Under the pieces are notes generated by a model, which saw only the letters and a program-made list of their open reading frames with translations, did no database searches and was not told where the DNA came from. Both the position numbers and the translations under genes were made by a program. From Corynebacterium kroppenstedtii DSM 44385 (lineage in GTDB: Bacteria; Actinomycetota; Actinomycetes; Mycobacteriales; Mycobacteriaceae): a stretch of DNA of 64,000 nt. Each line of letters begins with the position of its first letter. Position 1 is the first letter of the stretch. Below are positions 1 through 9,098 of this stretch, one piece after another. The stretch lies in contig NC_012704.1 in assembly GCF_000023145.1 (NCBI RefSeq), positions 1,240,001 to 1,304,000 on the forward strand, given 5' to 3'.

Positions 1-49
1 ATTCCCGTTTCCACCTCAAGCTCAACATATTCATTTCAACGGGGACTTT

Positions 50-88
50 CCACAGAATTCATGGCGGGCGCATTCCCGCCTACTGTGG
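50..88 (+). promoter_or_regulatory. Nested inverted repeats over the ribosome binding site of the first gene
   Basis: CCACAG (50-55) pairs with CTGTGG (83-88), and inside it GGCGGG (63-68) pairs with CCCGCC (75-80) across a 6-base loop. The outer right arm overlaps the likely Shine-Dalgarno GGAG (87-90) just before the ATG at 93. The fold could hide the ribosome binding site, or be the terminator of a gene left of the window. No T-run follows, so the terminator reading is weaker. Confidence 0.4.
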
Positions 89-92
89 AGCC

Positions 93-995
93 ATGGCACC
101 ATCACCCACAGTTACGGTTTTTCCGCCCGACAACGATCCCGATATTGACAGCGCATTAGAGCGCTTCCTCCCCTACCCTGTGCCACAGACACTGAACATT
201 CGAGCAATCATGGTATCGACCATCGATGGCGCTTCCGTAGCATCAAGTGGCACATCAGGAGAGCTCGGCGGCCCGATCGATTCCGCCATGTTCGCTCTGC
301 ATCGCCGGCAAACCGAGGCCGTCATAGCTGGTCTGTCCACGGCCCTCGCTGAAGGCTATGGCCCCATCGAGTTGAGCGCGAATGAAATCCAGACCCGATC
401 GCACCATGGACTACCACCAACCGCAGACTTGGTTCTCACTACCCATCAGTTGGATGACAAAAAGCTCTCAGACATCCTTTCATCCCCCCTCACCACCACT
501 GACGGCACCAATGACGATCACCCGGAATCGGGAGACGGAGACAAAGATTCTGACAACCATTCGTCCGAGGAAATCCAGCACGGGGGCTCAGTTATCATCC
601 TCACCGATCGAAGTGCGTCAGAAACATCGACTTTTAGCAAGAACCGGACAATGCTGCGGAACCACGGCATAAACGTCGACGTCCTCGACAAACTCGATGG
701 CACACATATCCGTCAATGGTTAAGCGACCGCTACAGCGTCGTCGATTGTGAAGGCGGGCCTCGCTTTCTGGGATCACTCATAGCATCACGCGCCATCGAT
801 GAAGTGATCTTGACAATTCATCCCGGTGTACAGGCCGGCAATGCACCGCGAATTGCCTACGGAACCTCCGACGGAACAGACGAGGAGGCCAAGACGGTCA
901 CTGGCACACCGACAGATGGTGAACTCCTCGCAATAGGGTATGAGCAGGATGGAGCTGTGTTCCTTAGGTACGGTCTATGCAACGAGCACACCTAG
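93..995 (+). CDS. RibD C-terminal (pyrimidine reductase-like) domain protein
   Basis: A 300-residue protein of the family related to the reductase half of RibD. The N-terminal block (about residues 37-60, with VSTIDGASVASSGTSGELGG) and the C-terminal block (about 218-255, with CEGGPRFLGSLIASRAIDEV and a following GVQAGNAPRI) are the conserved NADPH-fold segments of RibD_C proteins. There is no deaminase domain, so it is not a full riboflavin enzyme. It is probably an NADPH-dependent reductase of unknown substrate. A hydrophilic Asp/Ser-rich insertion at about residues 133-162 separates the two conserved halves and looks like a surface loop. The ATG at 93 follows GGAG at close spacing. Fold assignment is good; substrate is unknown. 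Confidence 0.75.
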   Translation: MAPSPTVTVFPPDNDPDIDSALERFLPYPVPQTLNIRAIMVSTIDGASVASSGTSGELGGPIDSAMFALHRRQTEAVIAGLSTALAEGYGPIELSANEIQTRSHHGLPPTADLVLTTHQLDDKKLSDILSSPLTTTDGTNDDHPESGDGDKDSDNHSSEEIQHGGSVIILTDRSASETSTFSKNRTMLRNHGINVDVLDKLDGTHIRQWLSDRYSVVDCEGGPRFLGSLIASRAIDEVILTIHPGVQAGNAPRIAYGTSDGTDEEAKTVTGTPTDGELLAIGYEQDGAVFLRYGLCNEHT

Positions 996-1149
996 ACCAC
1001 GCGGATGGTGGTGCAATTAGCCCCTTTTCGGAGATGGCGAACTAAAGCTTTTTATACGGCCCCGTGAAATAACGAACCATAATGCGATGTTGAAATGAGT
1101 TAAAACAGTAACCTCTGTTAACAATCTTTCACGAAGCCGAGAGGAAAGA

Positions 1150-1581
1150 ATGACTGACAAAGACGAACAACACGAGGACTTTCGTCGCCTTACCGATGAT
1201 GAATGGCGGGCTCGGCTGACCAACGCCGAATACCGGGTCCTCAGGGAAGCGGGAACCGAAGCTCCTTTCACGGGTGAATACACCGATACCGAGACTGAAG
1301 GGGTCTACCGGTGCCGAGCCTGCGGTTCTGAGCTCTTCCGGTCCCGCGAGAAGTTCCATAGCCACTGCGGGTGGCCATCGTTCTTCTCCCCACTCGCCGG
1401 AGACCGGATCATTGAAGTCGCTGATAATAGCCACGGGATGCACCGAGTTGAGGTGAAATGCGCGAAGTGCCATAGCCACCTGGGCCACGTCTTCGAAGGC
1501 GAAGGCTATGACACTCCTACGGATTTACGCTATTGCATTAACAGCATCAGTCTCACGCTAGAACCGGCAACCAAGGATTAG
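1150..1581 (+). CDS. msrB: Peptide-methionine (R)-S-oxide reductase MsrB
   Basis: Cytosolic repair enzyme that reduces the R-sulfoxide of methionine in oxidised proteins. The 143-residue length is normal for stand-alone MsrB. Two zinc-binding CxxC pairs are visible (CRAC near residue 54 and CAKC near residue 103), along with the family stretches HSHCGWPSF and [11 protein letters not shown]. The catalytic cysteine lies in RYCINSISL near the C-terminus. The ATG is preceded by a good purine-rich site (GAGGAAAG). The gene stands alone, 154 bp after the RibD-like gene and convergent with hemQ. A partial inverted repeat (GTTAAAACAG / CTGTTAAC, about 1099-1122) lies just upstream and may be regulatory. 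Confidence 0.93.
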   Translation: MTDKDEQHEDFRRLTDDEWRARLTNAEYRVLREAGTEAPFTGEYTDTETEGVYRCRACGSELFRSREKFHSHCGWPSFFSPLAGDRIIEVADNSHGMHRVEVKCAKCHSHLGHVFEGEGYDTPTDLRYCINSISLTLEPATKD

Positions 1582-1664
1582 CAGTCAAAAATTAAGCGAG
1601 GACGTACCGCTCCCCCTAGCGGCACGCCCCATGTCTTCGTAACGACAGCTTGTTGACGAAACGA

Positions 1665-2432
1665 CTATGGCAAGAGATCGGTGATCTCGGCGATATCGTC
1701 AACTCGTCGTCCGGTGAAGAACGGAATCTCTTCACGGACGTGGAGCCGTGCCTCTGTGTAGCGCATGTGGTGCATGAGATCCACGATGCGGTCCAACTTC
1801 GGACCTTCGAAGGCCAGAATCCATTCGTAGTCGCCCAAAGCGAAAGCCGGAACGGTGTTCGCACGGACGTCGGGGTAATCACGCCCCATCTTTCCGTGGT
1901 CAGCCAGGATCCGACGACGATCCGCAGGATCCATCACGTACCAGTCATACGAGCGGACGAACGGGTAAACAGCAATCCACCGCTTCGGTTCTTCTTCCGC
2001 GATGAAGGACGGCACATGGGACTTGTTGAACTCGGATGGACGGTGGAGCGCTGCCTGTGACCACACGCCCGTACATGCACGTCCCAAGGTCGTCGTACGC
2101 AGGAAACGATTGTAAGCGTCCTGCAGATCTTCCATCTTTTCAGCGTGCCACCAAATCATGATGTCAGCTTCCGCACGAATACCGGAAACGTTGTAGATCC
2201 CTCGTATGGTGAGATCTTCGTGCTCATAAGAAGCAATAAAGTCACGCATTTCCTGGGCCACTGTGTCCCGGTCCTCACCCAATTTACCGGGGGCAACCTT
2301 GAAGACCGACCACATCGCGTACCGAACAGTCGCATTCAGTTTCTTATAATTCAGACGATGCTTGTGCTCGGGGCCAGCAGAGCTATCACTATTTTCTTGA
2401 CGAACGTCGTCCTGGTTTTCAGTCATGGTCAA
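1665..2432 (-). CDS. hemQ: Coproheme decarboxylase HemQ (chlorite dismutase family)
   Basis: Last enzyme of the coproporphyrin-dependent heme pathway of Gram-positive bacteria. It uses peroxide to decarboxylate coproheme to heme b. The 255-residue protein has the chlorite-dismutase-like fold. The catalytic tyrosine is Tyr156 in YPFVRSYDWY, the distal His is His139 (KSHVPSF), and the proximal heme-ligand His is His179 (ADHGKMGRDY). Their relative spacing (17 and 23 residues) equals that of His118, Tyr135 and His158 in the C. diphtheriae enzyme. The first 25 residues are a variable charged tail, and a second ATG two codons in is an alternative start. It is downstream of hemY and hemE on the same strand, 121 bp after hemY, and presumably cotranscribed. 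Confidence 0.93.
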   Translation of the reverse strand: MTMTENQDDVRQENSDSSAGPEHKHRLNYKKLNATVRYAMWSVFKVAPGKLGEDRDTVAQEMRDFIASYEHEDLTIRGIYNVSGIRAEADIMIWWHAEKMEDLQDAYNRFLRTTTLGRACTGVWSQAALHRPSEFNKSHVPSFIAEEEPKRWIAVYPFVRSYDWYVMDPADRRRILADHGKMGRDYPDVRANTVPAFALGDYEWILAFEGPKLDRIVDLMHHMRYTEARLHVREEIPFFTGRRVDDIAEITDLLP

Positions 2433-2553
2433 CCTCTTCTTTTCTTTCGTAAACTACCGGAGCTTCGTGATGTGACGACGAAGCTCGATGCACACGACAT
2501 ATGTGGAACTTTGTTCTTGACTCCCCGCGAAGGCAGGAGCCTTCTGATCACTG

Positions 2554-4023
2554 TCACATAACCGTATCCATCACCTTCTTCGCCGCCTCACGCGCTTGCG
2601 CGATACACGCTGGAACGCCGACGCCATGCCAGATAGCACCTGCAGCTTCTAGCCCCTCGACCTGACTGATATCCTTAAGCGCCACATTGATGAGTTCATC
2701 GTGACCCATGCCGTATCGAGGCAAACCACCCCACCACTTTTGAAGCACCGTCTCTTCGGGGTGCAGGCGTTGGCCTGTAATGGTTTCGAGGTCGTCAATA
2801 GCGTATTTCACCAGTGTGTCTTCGTCTTCTCTGACGAGTGAATCGTCGCCCCAATGGCCGAACGAAGTCCTAATGAAAGCACCAACGTGATCATCGACGT
2901 GGGGCCACTTACGCGAAGAGAAAGTAAAGGCTTTAGCGTGAAGCCCCGCATCAGGTGACACGAGAATACCCGTGGTCTCTGGGATAGCCTCGTCATTCGG
3001 CAGACGTAGACCAAGTACAACGCTCGACGCTAGATCCATCGAACCGAGAATGTCTGCTGCCACAGGGGCAACCTCAGTGAGCTGCTGGCCCGCGACATCC
3101 GCTGGAGTGGCGACGACAACGGCGTCGAAATCTTCAGTCTCTGTCGACGACGAACCACTCACGACGCGGAAACGATGGGCACTTGATTCCTCTGCCGGCA
3201 ATACCGCAGCGACAGGTGCATTCACACGAATGGTTGCCGACGACTGCTCAACCAGCGCATCGATCAGATCACGATAGCCCCCGACGAAAGACGCGAACAC
3301 CGGAGGCTTCTTCGCCGACGCACTCGGCGACTCCTCATCTGCCGCGCCCCCGGCTACTCGTGCTTCACGTGCTTCATCTCTTTGCTGTAGGACAGCAGCA
3401 GCCGCTCGCGTTAATGTCACAGGTTCGCCATGGTTGGCAAGGTCATCCATTGCCGCAGCTAATTCCGGAATCGTCGCTCGTAGACCGAGGTCCTCAGCGC
3501 GGGACGAATAGACCCCACCCAGCAACGGGGAGACTACGTGGTCCACGACCTGCTGCCCCATTCGCTCGGCAACCAACGCACCGAGTAAGGCATCTTCCCC
3601 TTCCACCCACGGTATCGAGTATGCCTCCCCCTCAGCATCAATCCGTGCGCAGGTCTCGGAATCAACGAGGTCCTTCACAGAGGAACTATCGGCGGGAATT
3701 CCCATCACCGTTCGTGACGGAACGGAATGCAAGGTACCGTCGCCAATCCATAAGCCGGATTTGAGGTCGGATGGATAGCGCAGCCGGTCTTTCAACCCCA
3801 AGGAAGTAAAGAACCGGGTGGCGTCGGCACGGAAGGCGAGGTACGCCTCTGCCCCCACATCAACACTGCCGGTAGCGAGATCAACGGTCTTCAGTTTCCC
3901 ACCGACCGTGTCGGAGGCTTCAAAAACAACGACGTCGGTATCGGGGTCGCGACGACTGATTTCATAAGCCGCGACAAGTCCCGACAGTCCTCCACCAATA
4001 ACCGCAACACGCGTCTTTACCAC
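2554..4023 (-). CDS. hemY: Coproporphyrinogen/protoporphyrinogen oxidase HemY (CgoX)
   Basis: FAD-dependent oxidase converting coproporphyrinogen III to coproporphyrin III (historically called protoporphyrinogen oxidase). The 489 residues begin with a dinucleotide-binding fingerprint VAVIGGGLSGLVAAYEISRR (about 6-25) followed by VVVFEAS. The C-terminus carries the second FAD-contact segment around GAIWHGVGVPACIAQAREAA. A short Ala/Ser/Glu-rich loop near residues 219-240 is variable. Its start overlaps the end of hemE by 7 bp, which implies translational coupling. With HemQ encoded downstream, the physiological substrate is more likely coproporphyrinogen than protoporphyrinogen; that is inferred from family knowledge. 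Confidence 0.92.
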   Translation of the reverse strand: MVKTRVAVIGGGLSGLVAAYEISRRDPDTDVVVFEASDTVGGKLKTVDLATGSVDVGAEAYLAFRADATRFFTSLGLKDRLRYPSDLKSGLWIGDGTLHSVPSRTVMGIPADSSSVKDLVDSETCARIDAEGEAYSIPWVEGEDALLGALVAERMGQQVVDHVVSPLLGGVYSSRAEDLGLRATIPELAAAMDDLANHGEPVTLTRAAAAVLQQRDEAREARVAGGAADEESPSASAKKPPVFASFVGGYRDLIDALVEQSSATIRVNAPVAAVLPAEESSAHRFRVVSGSSSTETEDFDAVVVATPADVAGQQLTEVAPVAADILGSMDLASSVVLGLRLPNDEAIPETTGILVSPDAGLHAKAFTFSSRKWPHVDDHVGAFIRTSFGHWGDDSLVREDEDTLVKYAIDDLETITGQRLHPEETVLQKWWGGLPRYGMGHDELINVALKDISQVEGLEAAGAIWHGVGVPACIAQAREAAKKVMDTVM

Positions 4024-5171
4024 GAATGCACCTTTTCTACGATGTGAGAAATAACGTCCGGGTCAGTGTCTGCGAGAACACCATGCCCCAAGTTCACAAT
4101 ATGACCTGAAATCTTTCCTTCGGAGATAAGCTGATCCGTCGTGGTCAAAAGGTGATTGATTTCCTTATCAACGGCTTCTTTACCTGCAAAAAGTAAGGCT
4201 GGGTCAATATTGCCCTGAAGCGTTATCGCACCAGAACCTGCTTCCCCGTTCTTGTCCGCTAAAGCTACGTTAATGCGCTGCGCCGCGGTAGCCATGTCGA
4301 CCCGCCAGTCAACACCCATGACATCGGGGCCTGTTTGCGCCATGGAACCGAGGAGCTCACCCGTCGTCACGCCGAAATGAATTCGAGGAATGGGCCGACG
4401 GCCACCACGTGATGACCTCTCGGAAACGAATCTAAAGATTTCAGCCGAATACGGGGCAACGAGATCGTTATAATCCCTCGCGTGCAGGTAGCCTGCCCAG
4501 GAATCGAATAGCTGCATGGCATCGATTCCCCCGTCGATCTGCACTCCGAGGAAAACCTTGATGTAGTCCGTCAACACACGCATGAGGGCGTGCCATGAGT
4601 CAGGATCAGCATGCATCATGGCTTTCGTGTGTTGGTGGGTTTTCGACGGTCCCCCCTCAATCAAATAGGACGCAATGGTGAAAGGAGCACCGGCGAATCC
4701 GATCAAAGCCTGGTCATCACGCAGCTCCCCGATGATTTCTCGGACCGCCTCACCGATAGACGAAATAGAATCCGGATCCAACTCGGGAAGCGAGTCAATA
4801 TCAGCCCGCGAACGAATGGGATGATCAACGATGGGACCACGGCCGGCAACAATCTCCACCCCGATTCCCGCAGCCTTCAGCGGCACAACAATGTCTGAGA
4901 AAAAGATCGCAGCGTCGACATTATGCCTGCGTACGGGTTGCAGAGTGATCTCAGCGGCAGCATCAGGGGTAAAGCATGCTTCCAGCATCCCGATGTTCTC
5001 CCGGAGCTTCCGGTATTCCGGAAGTGAGCGCCCAGCCTGCCGCATAAACCAAACAGGCCGATGGTGCGGAGTGGCTCCATACGCGGCGTCGAGTAGCGAT
5101 GACTGCGACAATGTGCGGCGCGACGAAGCTATATCTGGAGAGTCGCCGGAATTCGTACTCATTCCATGCAT
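4017..5171 (-). CDS. hemE: Uroporphyrinogen decarboxylase HemE
   Basis: Decarboxylates the four acetate side chains of uroporphyrinogen III to give coproporphyrinogen III. The signature RPVWFMRQAGRSLPEYR is at about residues 38-54, and the second conserved region DAAIFFSDIVVP follows. Length 384 is slightly above the family norm because of a 25-residue variable N-terminus. Two starts are possible: ATG at 5171, or ATG three codons in at 5162. No Shine-Dalgarno is visible, but a TATAAA sits immediately upstream, so the message may be leaderless. First gene of the hemE-hemY-hemQ set, divergent from the DUF3000 gene. Confidence 0.94.
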   Translation of the reverse strand: MHGMSTNSGDSPDIASSRRTLSQSSLLDAAYGATPHHRPVWFMRQAGRSLPEYRKLRENIGMLEACFTPDAAAEITLQPVRRHNVDAAIFFSDIVVPLKAAGIGVEIVAGRGPIVDHPIRSRADIDSLPELDPDSISSIGEAVREIIGELRDDQALIGFAGAPFTIASYLIEGGPSKTHQHTKAMMHADPDSWHALMRVLTDYIKVFLGVQIDGGIDAMQLFDSWAGYLHARDYNDLVAPYSAEIFRFVSERSSRGGRRPIPRIHFGVTTGELLGSMAQTGPDVMGVDWRVDMATAAQRINVALADKNGEAGSGAITLQGNIDPALLFAGKEAVDKEINHLLTTTDQLISEGKISGHIVNLGHGVLADTDPDVISHIVEKVHSW

Positions 5172-5175
5172 ATGG

Positions 5176-5181
5176 TTTATA
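5176..5181 (-). promoter_or_regulatory. Candidate -10 element of hemE (possible leaderless start)
   Basis: On the minus strand TATAAA ends four bases before the hemE ATG at 5171. A transcription start near the ATG would give a leaderless or almost leaderless message. No convincing -35 hexamer is visible at 16-18 bp, so this is a moderate call. Confidence 0.35.
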
Positions 5182-5527
5182 GTGCCAGGTCTCGATCTGA
5201 ATCGAACACTCGCGACAATCGCCCCTACCGGGTGTACCCCAGCGTCGCTAAGATTCCACTGGCACAGGCGATTTCGCAGTCCCCCCGTCGTTAAGTATTT
5301 TTAGCGACGCAGTAACCCCATCACTGGCTCACATCAGCTTTCCAAACACAAGCCTCCCGTACGTTTCAGCCCACATGGACTTGTCACCACGCTGGACCGA
5401 GACGATATACAACACCGGTATGCAACATGAAGAGCCCTACGGGACTCATCGCTAGCTGGGACTTTGACATCGAACCCCCGGCGCGCCTCCTGAGCAAACA
5501 CGGCAGAAAACTGTACCGTGCCCAAGT
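5182..5527. other. Intergenic region between divergent hemE and DUF3000 genes
   Basis: About 350 bp without a credible gene. The one notable structure is an inverted repeat, CGTCGTTAA (5286-5294) and TTAGCGACG (5301-5309), with a 6-base spacer and a single G-T mismatch. It could be an operator for either divergent gene. No known regulator motif was recognised in it, and no tRNA fold was found. Confidence 0.5.
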
Positions 5528-6196
5528 GTGAGCATTGATCAGCCATCGCACGACGACAATTCTGCTTCCCACCGGTTAAACGCTGCTACTCCCCGTAAGG
5601 AGACCTCAGCATCCATGAATCATGATGGATCCACCGACGAACCCCAGGTTTTCCATGACGCGGTGGCTTCCATCCATGCGGCCTCATTGCGTCAGGAAAT
5701 ATCCATGGGGTCAATTCGCCCACCCCAGCGTTTAGCTCCATATAGCTACGCCGTCGGGTTAGAAGTGGATCATGAGCAGTCACGCACTATTCCGCGGGAT
5801 ACGGACGGCGATGCTTTTGGGCGGCTGATTCTCCTTCACGATCCTCGGAGCGACGGGAACTGGTCCCAGGCTCTTCGCCTTGTCGCGTATATCCAGGCAG
5901 ACATGGACCCGGAGGTCGCGTCGGATCCGTTGTTGCCTGATGTCGCCTGGCAGTGGCTTTCTGAGGGTCTAACCAGTGAGGGAGCGCATTATTCGCAACT
6001 CGGAGGCACGGTGACCTCCACGTCGTCGGCCCGGTATGGGAATATTGGGGGCCCGGGTAAGGCGTATCAGATTGAGCTGCGTGCATCGTGGACGGCGGAT
6101 GATACTGATCTTGCTTCCCACGTCGAGGCTTTCGCTCACGTTCTCGCGTCGGTAGCGGGACTTCCTCCTGAAGGAGTCGCTCAGCTTGGACAGTAG
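5528..6196 (+). CDS. DUF3000 family protein
   Basis: A conserved actinobacterial protein of unknown function. The family core VFHDAVASIHAASLRQEI followed by RPPQRLAPYSYAVGLEV starts near residue 41. The C-terminal half is a regular alpha/beta sequence without membrane segments. Starts: GTG at 5528 gives 222 residues but has no Shine-Dalgarno; ATG at 5615 gives 193 residues and has AAGGAG 12 bases upstream, so the shorter form is quite possible. It overlaps the start of the RNase D gene, and the pair is kept together in many actinobacteria. That suggests a link to RNA metabolism, but no function is assigned. Confidence 0.8.
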   Translation: MSIDQPSHDDNSASHRLNAATPRKETSASMNHDGSTDEPQVFHDAVASIHAASLRQEISMGSIRPPQRLAPYSYAVGLEVDHEQSRTIPRDTDGDAFGRLILLHDPRSDGNWSQALRLVAYIQADMDPEVASDPLLPDVAWQWLSEGLTSEGAHYSQLGGTVTSTSSARYGNIGGPGKAYQIELRASWTADDTDLASHVEAFAHVLASVAGLPPEGVAQLGQ

Positions 6197-7586
6197 GATG
6201 CTGCGTTGTGGCTTGTCTGGAGACAATGATATTCACGACGATGGTGACGAGGCTCCCCTAGGCGATTGGTACATCTCCCCAGCTCCCAAGCCCTCTCCTA
6301 CTTTTCCTTTATCGCCACAATCTGCTTCTGTGCCGTTATCGACGCCATCGGGCGGGACCCCGTCGTTAATCTCCACCGTGGACGAGTTGAAGAATGCTGC
6401 CCGTGTGTTGGCAAATGGCCACGGCCCGCTCGCCGTCGATACTGAACGAGCGTCGGCTTACCGCTATGGCGATCGCGCCTTTCTTCTCCAACTGAAACGT
6501 GCCGGTAGCGGACTATTTCTCGTCGACGCTGAAGCCTGCCGCTCCGATATGGGCCCCCTAGCTCCCGTCGTCAACCGGCTAACGTGGATTATCCATTCTG
6601 CACGGACCGACTTACCTGCCCTTCTTGATATGGGGCTTACTCCTCATCGTCTTTGTGACACCGAACTGGGTGGGTGCATAGCTGGGCTGAAGAAGGTCAA
6701 CTTGGGCGACATGGTGGATGGTTTAGTCGGCTACCGTTTGGCTAAAGAGCACGGGCATGAAAATTGGTCCCGACGGCCCCTTCCCGACGAATGGCTCGAT
6801 TACGCGGCCCTGGACGTCGAATGTCTCCTTGAGCTTTCCACCACTGTGGCTGGTTTGCTTTCGGAATTAGATCGTTTCGCGTGGTGGGCCGAAGAGTGTG
6901 AATATATTCGCACGTCTACCCTGGCTGATGCCCCCTCAGTGGAACCTTCACTGCGGGTGAAGGGCCTCAATAATCTGTCTACCCCTGCTCAACGTGAGCT
7001 TGCCTTTACCTTGTCACGCGAACGAGACCGGCGGGCGCGGGCGGTAGATCGCTCTCCTCATCGGGTGTTATCGAATTCTGATCTGATAGCGATTGCTCGA
7101 AAAAATCCTCGGACTTTTCAAGAAATGATGGACGCAGCGCACTTCCGATCGATGCGAAACGCGCGCTCATGGTGGAGCATCATTCAAGGCGAGCAGGACA
7201 AGACCACCGCATCCTCGTCATCAACCCCGCGCCCTCATTGTGCAACCGACGACGACCGGGGCCCGTCACGACACCAGGGACGTCACTCAGATACCCATTA
7301 TGCGGGAGGACGGCGATTCCCCAATTCTGACCGCGGGCAGAAAGCTGAAGAACTGTATTCCCTATGCTCAGAGGCCATCAATGTGGTGTCTGAACAAACC
7401 GGTATCTCCCACGAGGTGATCATTACCCCGCAGATAGTGAGGCTCATGGCGTGGCATTTTTCGTCGGAACCACAGGCCCATGCGACGGATATCGACATGT
7501 TTTTCACCCGACATGGGGTCCGACGGTGGCAACGGCGGATTGTATCCCCTGTGTGCGCCAACGCTCTTGGAGACCACAATCGCTAA
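6186..7586 (+). CDS. rnd: Ribonuclease D family 3'-5' exonuclease with HRDC domain
   Basis: A DEDD-type 3'-5' exoribonuclease acting in stable RNA maturation. The exonuclease motifs are visible in order: LAVDTERAS (Exo I), HSARTDLPAL (Exo II), and YAALDVECLLEL (Exo III, with a Tyr as in the DEDDy group). The HRDC-type nucleic-acid-binding region follows at about residues 265-330. A long, low-conservation C-terminal part (about 335-466) contains a Ser/His/Arg-rich linker. A TTG at 6186 has AAGGAG nine bases upstream, inside the end of the DUF3000 gene. ATG 6198 is the alternative but lacks a well-placed site. The two genes are translationally coupled. Confidence 0.85.
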   Translation: MDSRMLRCGLSGDNDIHDDGDEAPLGDWYISPAPKPSPTFPLSPQSASVPLSTPSGGTPSLISTVDELKNAARVLANGHGPLAVDTERASAYRYGDRAFLLQLKRAGSGLFLVDAEACRSDMGPLAPVVNRLTWIIHSARTDLPALLDMGLTPHRLCDTELGGCIAGLKKVNLGDMVDGLVGYRLAKEHGHENWSRRPLPDEWLDYAALDVECLLELSTTVAGLLSELDRFAWWAEECEYIRTSTLADAPSVEPSLRVKGLNNLSTPAQRELAFTLSRERDRRARAVDRSPHRVLSNSDLIAIARKNPRTFQEMMDAAHFRSMRNARSWWSIIQGEQDKTTASSSSTPRPHCATDDDRGPSRHQGRHSDTHYAGGRRFPNSDRGQKAEELYSLCSEAINVVSEQTGISHEVIITPQIVRLMAWHFSSEPQAHATDIDMFFTRHGVRRWQRRIVSPVCANALGDHNR

Positions 7587-7697
7587 ACACGACGTGTCTG
7601 GCCACCGCGCAATTCACGGAGAACGCACAATCCGCGCCTTCATTTCTCCACGCACACCAGCACTTTCACCACCGCCCAGGACATGGCACTCGCGAAG

Positions 7698-9089
7698 CTA
7701 AGACCGCTTGGTAAAAGCAGTGATGATCTCCATGTGATGGGTACCGGGGAACGCATCAATGACCCTCATGGAGGAAATCTCATAACCGTGGTCTAACCAG
7801 GCCGCATAGTCACGAGCACCCGTCGCCGGATCGCAGGCAATATGAACCACGGCTTCGGGATGCGCCGCGGCTATCTGACCAATCACCTTCGTGCCTGCAC
7901 CTTTTCGCGGAGGATCAAGAACAACGAGGTCCACTCCTCCCTTGTTGTTTCGTCGGAGCGACGACCATGCGCGATCAACTCTGGAGGTCAGAAATCTGAT
8001 CGACGACGGGCTGAATGAGGGCTCAGCTAGGGTGTTCAAGCTACGTCGGCCCCACGTGCGAGCATTTTTGTCAATCTCCACGGAATCAACGGGACCACGC
8101 GTTTTTTCGGCCAAAATATCGGCGAACAGCCCGATCCCACCGTATAAATCCCATGCAGCCCCACCATGAACCTCGGGGAGGAGCTCACGAACAAGCTCGC
8201 GATACCGTGTCGGAGCACCACTATGGGCTTGCCAAAAAGCGGTTGGCGGAAGGACGAAGGTTCGACCCTCCGCGGAATGGGCAGCTCCCTCCCCAGCGCC
8301 ACTGTTCCCAACCAGGTTATTACTTGGTTCTGATGGAGTTGAGGCGGCATTATGGGATATCCGTTCAACGCAGTAATTTCCGCCCTCTATTACCGTGCTG
8401 TGCCCCCGTCGTCCACGCCGAGATGTACGCGGACGCGCCGCACCGGAACGTTGTTTCGACGACGCACCACCATCGACTTCCACAATGTGGCGGATGCCAT
8501 TGGAATCGAGCGCGAGTATCACTTCAGCGCCCGGAGTAAAACGCATCGCATCCAGGCCGTCCATCAAACCAGGCGCGGCTTGGGAACACACCGCATTCGT
8601 CACGACACGGTGGCCAGACTTGACGCGGAGACCAGCGCGGCCTTCATCGTCGACGGCTAGTCGCATCCTCGTACGCCACCCGCGATACGGCGACAACGTC
8701 TCAAACGTCGGTTCAACGTCAAAGTGCCCAATCCGACGCATTTGATCTGCCGTGATGCTGGCCTTCACTTCAGCCGACTTATCGGGCGCAACCTCTAGAA
8801 AGTCACAGCAGCCAGCACCTTTCTCGGCGGCTGGGCACGATATCGTTCCATCACCCCGTAGAGGCGAGCGGTGACCAATTGTTCGGGCTTCACCCCTCCA
8901 CAGAGATGCTGAACTGTGCTCGGCATCGATATCGACGGCGACATCACGGTCACCAGCTACAGCACCGTCGACAAAAACCACGTGATTGTCGACGCGACCA
9001 ATCCCCTGCCCACCATAGGCAAAATCGGTGATATCCACCGTGGCATGTGATGGAACACCATCGTGTGGGTGATTCTCAGTGTGCGTCAC
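7698..9089 (-). CDS. TrmA/RlmD-family RNA (uracil-C5) methyltransferase with TRAM domain
   Basis: SAM-dependent RNA methyltransferase likely making 5-methyluridine in tRNA or 23S rRNA. An N-terminal TRAM domain (about 15-75, ITDFAYGGQGIGRVDNHVVFVDGAVAGD) is followed by a cysteine cluster (CPAAEKGAGCCDFLEV, near 88-103) resembling the iron-sulfur site of RlmD. The C-terminal Rossmann domain starts at DLYGGIGLFADILA, with LDPPRKGAG and the catalytic-cysteine motif HIACDPATGARD. A basic, Ser/Arg-rich insertion lies at about 206-270. The GTG start at 9089 is nine bases after the DUF3159 stop. Exact target base is not decidable from sequence. Confidence 0.85.
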   Translation of the reverse strand: MTHTENHPHDGVPSHATVDITDFAYGGQGIGRVDNHVVFVDGAVAGDRDVAVDIDAEHSSASLWRGEARTIGHRSPLRGDGTISCPAAEKGAGCCDFLEVAPDKSAEVKASITADQMRRIGHFDVEPTFETLSPYRGWRTRMRLAVDDEGRAGLRVKSGHRVVTNAVCSQAAPGLMDGLDAMRFTPGAEVILALDSNGIRHIVEVDGGASSKQRSGAARPRTSRRGRRGHSTVIEGGNYCVERISHNAASTPSEPSNNLVGNSGAGEGAAHSAEGRTFVLPPTAFWQAHSGAPTRYRELVRELLPEVHGGAAWDLYGGIGLFADILAEKTRGPVDSVEIDKNARTWGRRSLNTLAEPSFSPSSIRFLTSRVDRAWSSLRRNNKGGVDLVVLDPPRKGAGTKVIGQIAAAHPEAVVHIACDPATGARDYAAWLDHGYEISSMRVIDAFPGTHHMEIITAFTKRS

Positions 9090-9098
9090 TCGCCTACC

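Noticed and set aside
5200-5225. A GTTCGATTC sequence on the minus strand resembling a tRNA T-loop
   Set aside because: The flanking bases do not pair as a T-stem and no acceptor or anticodon arms could be folded.
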